The position numbers were made by a program, and so were the translations under genes. This document shows positions 61,501-64,000 of a stretch of DNA of 64,000 nucleotides, piece by piece; position 1 is the stretch's first letter; the number at the start of each line of letters is the position of its first letter. The notes beneath the pieces are model-generated. The model did no database searches. It saw nothing but the letters and a program-made list of their open reading frames with translations, and was not told the DNA's origin. The stretch covers positions 1 through 64,000 of the forward strand of contig NZ_NNBL01000038.1 of the NCBI RefSeq assembly GCF_002803065.1, written 5' to 3'. This DNA comes from Streptomyces sp. CB01635 (GTDB lineage: Bacteria; Actinomycetota; Actinomycetes; Streptomycetales; Streptomycetaceae).

Positions 61501-64000
61501 GTGCTCGGTGCGCACCCACAACGGGAACCCCGCCTTCGTGCCCGCCCGGGACACGCCGGCGCTCGTCACCCGGATCGTCGACGAGGACTCCCTGGAGCGT
61601 GCCGTCACCGAGGAGGCCGACCGCCGGCTGCGGACCTCGTCCGAACCCCTGCTGCGGGCCGTTCTCTGGGAGGTCGCCGGAGACCGCCCCGTCCTGCAGC
61701 TGACCACCCATCACATCGTCGTGGACGGCCGCTCGGCGGACCTGCTGCGCCGTGACGTCGCCGCCCTGTACACGGCGCTCACCCGCGGCGGACCGGCCGA
61801 CCTCCCCGAGGCCGGGTCGTTCGCCGGGGCATTGCGCCGCGAACGCGACACCGCCGCGGCCGCCGAGTGGGCCGACGCCGAACAGCACTGGAGTACGCGG
61901 CTGGCCGACGGCACGCCCGCGGGCGTGCTCTTCCCCGGGGGCGGAGAAGGGGCCGGCGCGGCCGGTGCCCACCGCGAGTACGGTCTGCCGGGCAGCCTGT
62001 CCGACGCGCTCGGCGACATCGCACGCGCCGCCGGAGTGCCCCGGTTCACCGCGCTGCTCGGCGCGTTCGCCGTGGCCCTCGCGCGGGCCACAGGGCATCG
62101 CTCGATGCTGATGGCCGTACCCACGTACGGGCGCGGCTCCGACAGCGACGAGGCCACTGTCGGCTGCTTCGTCAACACCGTGCCGCTGCGCGTCGACCTC
62201 GACCTCGAACTCCCGCTCGCCACCTGGCTTCAGGACCTCGGCCGGGCCGTGCGCGAAGCCGTGGGACACGCCGCGCTGCCCTACCCGCGGTTCGCCGCGC
62301 TGTGCCGCGCCGCGCACGGCGACGACGGCGTGCCGACCGTCACCCTCGCCTACCAGAACTGGGAGCGCGGCACCGAGGCGGCCGACGACGGATGGGAGCC
62401 GGTGCACCGGCGCGGCCAGCGCGGCCACTTCGACCTCGGCCTCGAGGTCACCGACACCCCCGAGGGCGTCGAGATCCTCGCCAACCACCGCACCGCCGTC
62501 CTCGACGGCGCCGCCGTCGACCGCTTCGTCGACGACCTGCGCCGCACCACCGTCGAACTGGCGCGCAACACCCGCTCAGCCGTCGGTGACCTGCTCGACC
62601 CGGCCGCCGGCACCCTCGTGGCGCGCTTCGCCGCCAGCGCCCGGCGCTGCCAGGACGCGACCGCCGTCGAGGACCACCACGAGACCCTCACCTACGCCGA
62701 ACTCGACGCACTCTCCGACGCCGTCGCACGCCGGGTCGACGCCACCGCCGCGCCGGGCGAGCCCGTCGCCGTCCTCATGCACCGCTCCGCGCGGCTGCCC
62801 GCCGTACTCCTCGGCATCCTCAAGAGCGGACGCCCGTACGTACCGCTGGACGACTCCTACCCGAGCGAGCGCCTCGCGATGGTCGTCGAGGGCGCCGGCT
62901 GCGAGGTCGCCCTCGCCGACCGGGACCTGACCTGGCTGCTGCCGCAGCGACTGCGGATCGTCGACCCGCGGGACATCCGGGCCGACACCGCCGCGCCCTC
63001 GGGCACGCCGGGAACGCCCGCCGGGCCCACCGACCTCGCGTACCTGATGTTCACCTCCGGCAGTACGGGCAAGCCGAAGGGCGTCGGCGTCACGCACGGC
63101 AACGTCGTCCACACCCTGGACGCCATCGCCGCGAGGGTCGGCATCGACGAGCGGGCGCCCGGCAGGTTCCTCGCCGTCACCACCGTCTGCTTCGACATCT
63201 CGGTCCTGGAGCTGTTCCTGCCGCTCCTCGTCGGCGGCACGGTCGTCGTCGCCGAACGCTCGGACGTCGTCGACGCCCGGCGCATGGCCCGCCTGCTAGA
63301 CACCCGCAAGATCACCGCCATGCAGGCCACCCCGGCCGGCTGGCAACTGCTCGTCGACGGCGGCTGGAGCGGGGCGCCCGGACTGACCGCGCTGTGCGGC
63401 GGCGAGGCCCTGCCGGGCAACCTCGCCACCGCCCTCGTCGAACGCACCGGGAGCCTCTGGAACGTCTACGGCCCCACCGAGGCGACCATCTGGTCCACCA
63501 TCGCGCGCGTCACGCACACGGGCCCGGTGCACCTGGGCGAGCCGATCGGCGCGACGGAGCTGGTCCTCACCGAGGTCGACGGCCACCGTCCCCCCGCACC
63601 GGGGGAGCCGGGCGAACTGTGGATCGGCGGGGCGGGTGTCGCCCAGGGCTACTGGCAGCGGCCCGGCCTGACCGCCGAGCGCTTCACCGGTCACCCGGTC
63701 CGCGCGGTCGGCGGCGGACGCTGGTTCCGCACCGGCGACCTGGTGCGCCGCGACGAGGAAGGGCGGCTGCTCTTCCTCGGCCGGGCCGACAGCCAGGTCA
63801 AGATCCGCGGCCACCGGGTCGAACTGGGCGAGATCGAGGCTGTGCTGGGCGCGCACCCCGCGCTCGCCCGCGCCGTCCTCGCCGTACACGGCGAAGGCCC
63901 CTCGGCCAGGCTCCTCGTGATCGCCGTGCCCCGGACCGGCGAGAGTCTGCCGAGCCTCGGCGAACTGCGCGACTTCGCCTCGTCGACGCTGCCGCCGTGG
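49589..64000 (+). CDS. E2 acyltransferase fused to a trans-AT PKS/NRPS, start to window end
   Basis: A single open frame of at least 4804 codons; checked at 12 motifs. Order: lipoyl domain (Lys45 in EMEHDKAAVEI); E1/E3-binding domain (about 110-153); E2 catalytic domain (about 185-390, DHTVLNGRD, Asn where Asp is usual); Glu/Ala/Thr linker 394-423; ACP (Ser483); KS1 (Cys711, His846, His894); DH1 (HPLAEHRVGG, His1151); KR1 (GGSGGIGAE, about 1608); C-methyltransferase (LEIGAGVGG, 2012); ACP-ACP (Ser2239, Ser2339); KS2 (Cys2596, His2731, His2770); DH2 (His3015, Asp3180); KR2 (about 3519); ACP (Ser3824); condensation (HHIVVDG, 4041); adenylation (FTSGSTGKPKG, 4488), cut by the window. No AT domain is present. 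The A-domain code reads D-I-L-Q-L-G-V-I-W, close to glycine. This fits the first two PKS modules plus glycine of virginiamycin M/pristinamycin II. Confidence 0.9.
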   Translation, partial: MTTESVLSVPRLGEGIVEVRIVRFLKQPGDAVAKDEVVYEMEHDKAAVEIESPVAGILDAWLVRAGDTVAIGGAVGRIAPDRDKAGTGPRTAAAERAPGASVQGAPGREFTPTRRIPPRTRAHARRLGIDEALLPDVPAAGTSLMPADLQRYVAQQRESGADAGAEVGTVGPPGAHGPSAPAPVTGFTDVTQSIRQRALNRAMLGARDQVVPAVVSALVAEDTLQRALREHRGARFSTVFQAFARVAARCAAAPDAARLRSRRLDESALRVYEHVDLGIAVATDDGDLTVAVVRGADEVTAEDFDARYAQAVEEALDGQSQADGRVTLMLSHLGDRGPTLAVPVVVPPAVATLFLGAVEGAGRGAVRRMVLAFDHTVLNGRDASAYLDAVRQSLEAEAEAEAETETEAETETETETEAETETEAAGRRAAGGAEPAVAATTGPVVDTPRSAPDALERLVALASDVLGHPADPGRPLGEQGLDSARALRLIRETRAAFGVQLPATAVWRHPTLTELAALLPGQPQDEGAAPAEGAAPAPVPAGVADARPGGYDDVAVIGMSCKVPGADDAEAFWQLLSQGECRIEAVAAGRLAGEVPAGFRAGLLDRIDLFDAPFFEVTPRQAASMDPQQRALLELSWHALEHAGLAPDTLAGTPVGVYAAACSYDYREQLVERAASADGYATTGTFPAFLANRVSHLYDFTGPSITVDTACSGALTALALAQAAVRSGECEVALAGAANLLSNGFNARAYRRAGMLSPEGGSRIFDADADGFVRGEGAGWLVLKSLRRAVADGDPVLAVIRGSAVNHGGRAAALTAPNPRAQSGLIRTALGRAGLRAADLGFLEAHGTGTPLGDPIELDAFREVLDAEPQGMPARAEGPEGRIWVGSAKANIGHLEGASGLVGVVKAVQVLRHGLIPGTPGFTRLNPHIELDGTPVRVAAQPVPWPARTGGAPRRAAVSAFGFGGSNAHVVLEEAPDLPREHAAGDGPFAVPLSAATPGSLTRLAARTAELAASPGSPALDEIAWTLQSGRRHLPYRALFVVTGLAELACLAREFAERGTQEQPADPWLRDWLGGADTTVGDWASRLPEGPRPRRVPLVPYPFERHSYWLPGAAAPESSEFSEFSEFSASSASSAFSGRGSGYVIEDGHPLAEHRVGGRTTLPGAALIDALADGGPVALGQLRFQRPVSVPEGGSARLVRSAEETDGAVRLAVEHEGVVVARAVPATDPPAPVPATGVAEPGSPEQAVDLGAFLQCNGIEVGPVYRVVHDVRRRDGQAVARIVAPAATDRRTRRVAWLDAALQTSCVLMDGSASRVAAAADHVQWSGVVPDTAELTVRRTAQGATYTVVDLTAEADGRTVLRVTGLRLHATGTAAHSAPAAGGDLAPEKAPADAPAVRVLVPEWCAEPSVTTRPDTARLDGLVLVHDAADLHRAEGLGARTVRRDSPDLAQAVRGARHVALLVDGSGWSEDTAGIRRLREWLAALLTVARTLEAAARPARLTLVTAGLTDPDGGAPSPGASLQGALLGAVRTLPREIEGVSAAAVDLDAAATPAQVAAALSEPCAQAVPLIALRGTRRLRQVYTDRPEPAPAASGDAFTDGGTYVLFGGSGGIGAEVARHLARRYGARLLLVGRSAADDRTRALLDELAALGGTARYLSADVTEPAAVERTLAACRAAFGEPDGIVHSVGSISPARLAELTPADLDQVLATKVTAVLALRRALRTRPDGRPAALVLFSSAAGLFGSVGGLNYAAANAFLDHYATAVDGDAHLAVRTFDWGLWHGTGLARRYTAHVKREYPGITEFIPERGVAALEAGMSGNRPQSLVLGGDPEPLRPLTARPAPDHPAPQGQDAAHRLDRYARAALAHRMSELGLPPEFAARPDVDTEAAAGLLAAVPGHRRLIAAILELLAQYAESGLPVPAGAELVRIRDTLLADHPDLAGHLTLLDRTLESYGPVLRGELPVTAVLFPGGDLSGVTAVYSGNQLFDPVNSAAAAALGDAAAALAAPRVLEIGAGVGGTTASALAALDARGVRVADYAYTDVSPAFLQHGRRRFGDRVRPRLLDIEKSPEAQGFAPAAVDLVVASNVIHATRDLSRTLAHIEQLLAPGGRLLLVEMVVPAAVYTLTFGLTDGWWGYVDTDRRLPHGPLLDVPRWRSLLEEHGWSLAEVDHLRDAPGCVALLTCRPPAAATAADAPAAAGATVPEIADGLRAIVRDLLGGSDADVPGYLPWQELGVDSLLNMELVEAVSRRYGPVAATALFEHRTVDQLAQMLAERGAALPPAAASPAPAAPVAQPSPAVEEDASFLERLLRLVGELTVRDPALLDADTDFPSLGVDSLLNEEFCERLRGMFPERSVAATLLFEHPTPRALARHLAPARPAAPAPTVSPRPAPLRREPAVRPAAQQRAAEAAPVPARRSRDTGAPAVAVVGIAGRYPGAQDLAAFWELLNAGHTPVREVPAERWDWRTARTTGGGYARWGCFVDGIDAFDPAMFRITPRDAALMDPQERLFLEIAKEAFENAGYARRTLAGTQGGPRVGVFAGVTANSHLLAQRDARAAGADNPEYAVTAAASVANRVSHVFDLSGPSLTVDTMCSSSLTALHLACRALENDDADLALAGGVNLYLHPDRFTGLCALGMPSRGEHTRAFGAGGDGFVPGEGAGAVVLKRLDRAEADGDTIHAVIRGTGLNHGGGSGGYTVPNPRAQAALIGATLRQAGVSPAAVGYLEAHGTGTELGDPIELRALALAFEEAGADGPLRVGSVKSNIGHAEAAAGIAGLTKAILQLRRARFVPTLHAERPNPKLGLDGTALRIQTAAEPWDGTGVPRCAAVSSFGAGGANAHVVLEEYDAGPATPQPFGPVLIPVAAPDADRLAGTARALAGAVEGLALADIAHTLHTGRDHGPHRAAVTAHDQAELRAALHALAEGTSHPALVTDPAPPEADAAARAWVTDGTYTGPAAGRRVPLPGTPLARVRCALPETSSSPMPLADTVTVPASRTVTARLGGASRWVADHVVDGELVLPGAFHPELVHEALLGAGGNPYRTVLRDLVWPQPATGLPMTVTTVLEEPDARGARRFSTSVADAVVAQGWAEPAPGPEAAGPVRPVLVYRTADLDTHLGDGGQEDFYRSFAAHGFAYGPLYRTVRRAAVHGDEVTAELRLAEGEDPDGRHVLHPALFDGACQSAAYLLLTEETGTRRTLRPLAVDRLTVHQPATGRAYVHARRVRRDDAAGIHVFDLNIIDPDSGDVLVDVAGFRIRVDAGPQPTTPRPATTDTSDGAADGAPVAGYRLDWRPAPVGDDAHAGPQGPLWVIGDAVPRWGAQAAATLTSGEAGDEQVLAATAERTGTPGVVLVDLTRGPAADGLGCAPLTQDGVTSQWSRFASGALATVFGLLRAFVRSRALDGARILLVTRAEENGDVAPLVHGLHSLARTVAGETGRFALRLATLDVHGGDHPDDAEAEALMAEAMRAAGGVDWVRLGPQGRRVSVLTPLAATDTAATDTATAGTVLDPLGTYLVTGGLGGLGRHVAADVLARAPGARLVLVGRSEPDEAALEELRRTGSVTYRRCDVSDAGDVADLVRWLEREGVRLRGVVHTAGVLRDGFLRGKTPEAVQEVCRAKVLGALRLDAALAGHPLDFFVLASSLAALVGNQGQSDYAFANGFLDGFAACRTASGRPGRTLSVGWPVLADAGMAPEPDALTYLAGTYGLRPVATRTALRSVWPLLDPAKNAPTPYAALVAGDFDVWDRALEVRHDAPDVPARTAEAPAAREPVSSGAPVTVPPADGLPQAALRWITGRVAHTVGRSADELDPGTPLSDYGVDSIALMRLCRILEDDLGRVPLSLLLDSTGLQDLTERLLDARGAQLKAAVEAAGFAPAAGTGARTEPAAAEPAAAEPAPAEPAPATAPAVPDTFPAALPDRLLGMWAADQSAAPHAPYNISLSWRLPAGADREAVRGAVAELVRRHPVLGCSVRTHNGNPAFVPARDTPALVTRIVDEDSLERAVTEEADRRLRTSSEPLLRAVLWEVAGDRPVLQLTTHHIVVDGRSADLLRRDVAALYTALTRGGPADLPEAGSFAGALRRERDTAAAAEWADAEQHWSTRLADGTPAGVLFPGGGEGAGAAGAHREYGLPGSLSDALGDIARAAGVPRFTALLGAFAVALARATGHRSMLMAVPTYGRGSDSDEATVGCFVNTVPLRVDLDLELPLATWLQDLGRAVREAVGHAALPYPRFAALCRAAHGDDGVPTVTLAYQNWERGTEAADDGWEPVHRRGQRGHFDLGLEVTDTPEGVEILANHRTAVLDGAAVDRFVDDLRRTTVELARNTRSAVGDLLDPAAGTLVARFAASARRCQDATAVEDHHETLTYAELDALSDAVARRVDATAAPGEPVAVLMHRSARLPAVLLGILKSGRPYVPLDDSYPSERLAMVVEGAGCEVALADRDLTWLLPQRLRIVDPRDIRADTAAPSGTPGTPAGPTDLAYLMFTSGSTGKPKGVGVTHGNVVHTLDAIAARVGIDERAPGRFLAVTTVCFDISVLELFLPLLVGGTVVVAERSDVVDARRMARLLDTRKITAMQATPAGWQLLVDGGWSGAPGLTALCGGEALPGNLATALVERTGSLWNVYGPTEATIWSTIARVTHTGPVHLGEPIGATELVLTEVDGHRPPAPGEPGELWIGGAGVAQGYWQRPGLTAERFTGHPVRAVGGGRWFRTGDLVRRDEEGRLLFLGRADSQVKIRGHRVELGEIEAVLGAHPALARAVLAVHGEGPSARLLVIAVPRTGESLPSLGELRDFASSTLPPW
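50769..50858 (+). repeat. In-frame hexamer microsatellite encoding a Glu-Ala/Glu-Thr linker
   Basis: Roughly fifteen imperfect 6-bp units, GAGGCA or GAGACC, in tandem, encoding (Glu-Ala/Glu-Thr)n between the E2 catalytic domain and the first ACP. Length can change by slippage without breaking the frame. Confidence 0.85.

Overview
The window looks like the left arm of a linear Streptomyces replicon, most likely a giant linear plasmid. It has very high GC with actinobacterial codon use. It opens with a run of small 3-nt-loop hairpins like those of Streptomyces telomeres, followed by a terminal-type helicase and a two-gene cassette resembling a telomere-associated polymerase plus terminal protein. 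It also carries two separate ParA-type partition loci, a prim-pol/SF3-helicase replication module next to an iteron-rich region, and a toxin-antitoxin pair. No rRNA or tRNA gene and no CRISPR array was seen.

Layout. 1-6026: telomere-like hairpins, helicase, remnant of an alcohol dehydrogenase gene, and a three-gene operon on the minus strand (small protein, Tac/Tap-like polymerase-like protein, terminal-protein candidate). 6080-10103: broken tetR gene, MarR/GbsR-type regulator, and a divergent DUF4097-ABC ATPase-permease operon. 10200-19630: partition region. parA1-parB1 is served by the palindrome TTTACCGCGGTAAA, which occurs twice before parA1, four times at exact 72-bp spacing INSIDE the parB1 coding region, and twice more in a decayed copy of the parB1 3' end. 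The two parB1 3' ends enclose tnpB and IS110 debris. A second locus, parA2-parB2, is flanked on both sides by related AT-richer repeats. 19813-27253: candidate replication protein, Fic/Doc-like TA pair, iteron origin, prim-pol, SF3 helicase, and an IS200/IS605-type element whose TnpB has lost its RuvC-I region.

27300-64000 is the start of an antibiotic gene cluster that I read as a streptogramin supercluster (virginiamycin/pristinamycin type). A butyrolactone-type regulatory island comes first (two ArpA-like TetR proteins, an AfsA homologue, and shared ARE-like operators, one of which lies before a SARP gene). A multidrug-type exporter follows. Next come precursor genes for the cyclic depsipeptide (group B) half: lysine 2-aminotransferase-like and 3-hydroxypicolinate:AMP-ligase-like genes, lysine cyclodeaminase (pipA), a P450, and papA/papC/papB/papM for 4-dimethylamino-phenylalanine. 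The group A half starts at 47.5 kb with a fused alpha/beta 2-oxoacid dehydrogenase E1 and a giant protein, open to the window end. In that protein an E2 acyltransferase (lipoyl, subunit-binding and catalytic domains) is fused through a repetitive Glu/Ala/Thr linker to ACP-KS-DH-KR-MT-ACP-ACP-KS-DH-KR-ACP-C-A. There is no AT domain, so trans-AT loading is expected. The A domain's readable specificity residues fit glycine.

How it fits together: isobutyryl (or a related acyl group) made by E1 would pass through lipoyl-E2 directly to the first ACP, be extended twice (one C-methylation) and then be joined to glycine. That is the expected opening of a group A streptogramin. An acyl-CoA carboxylase beta/epsilon pair in the regulatory island would supply malonyl-CoA. 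All product assignments are inferred from motifs and gene context. No database search was run.
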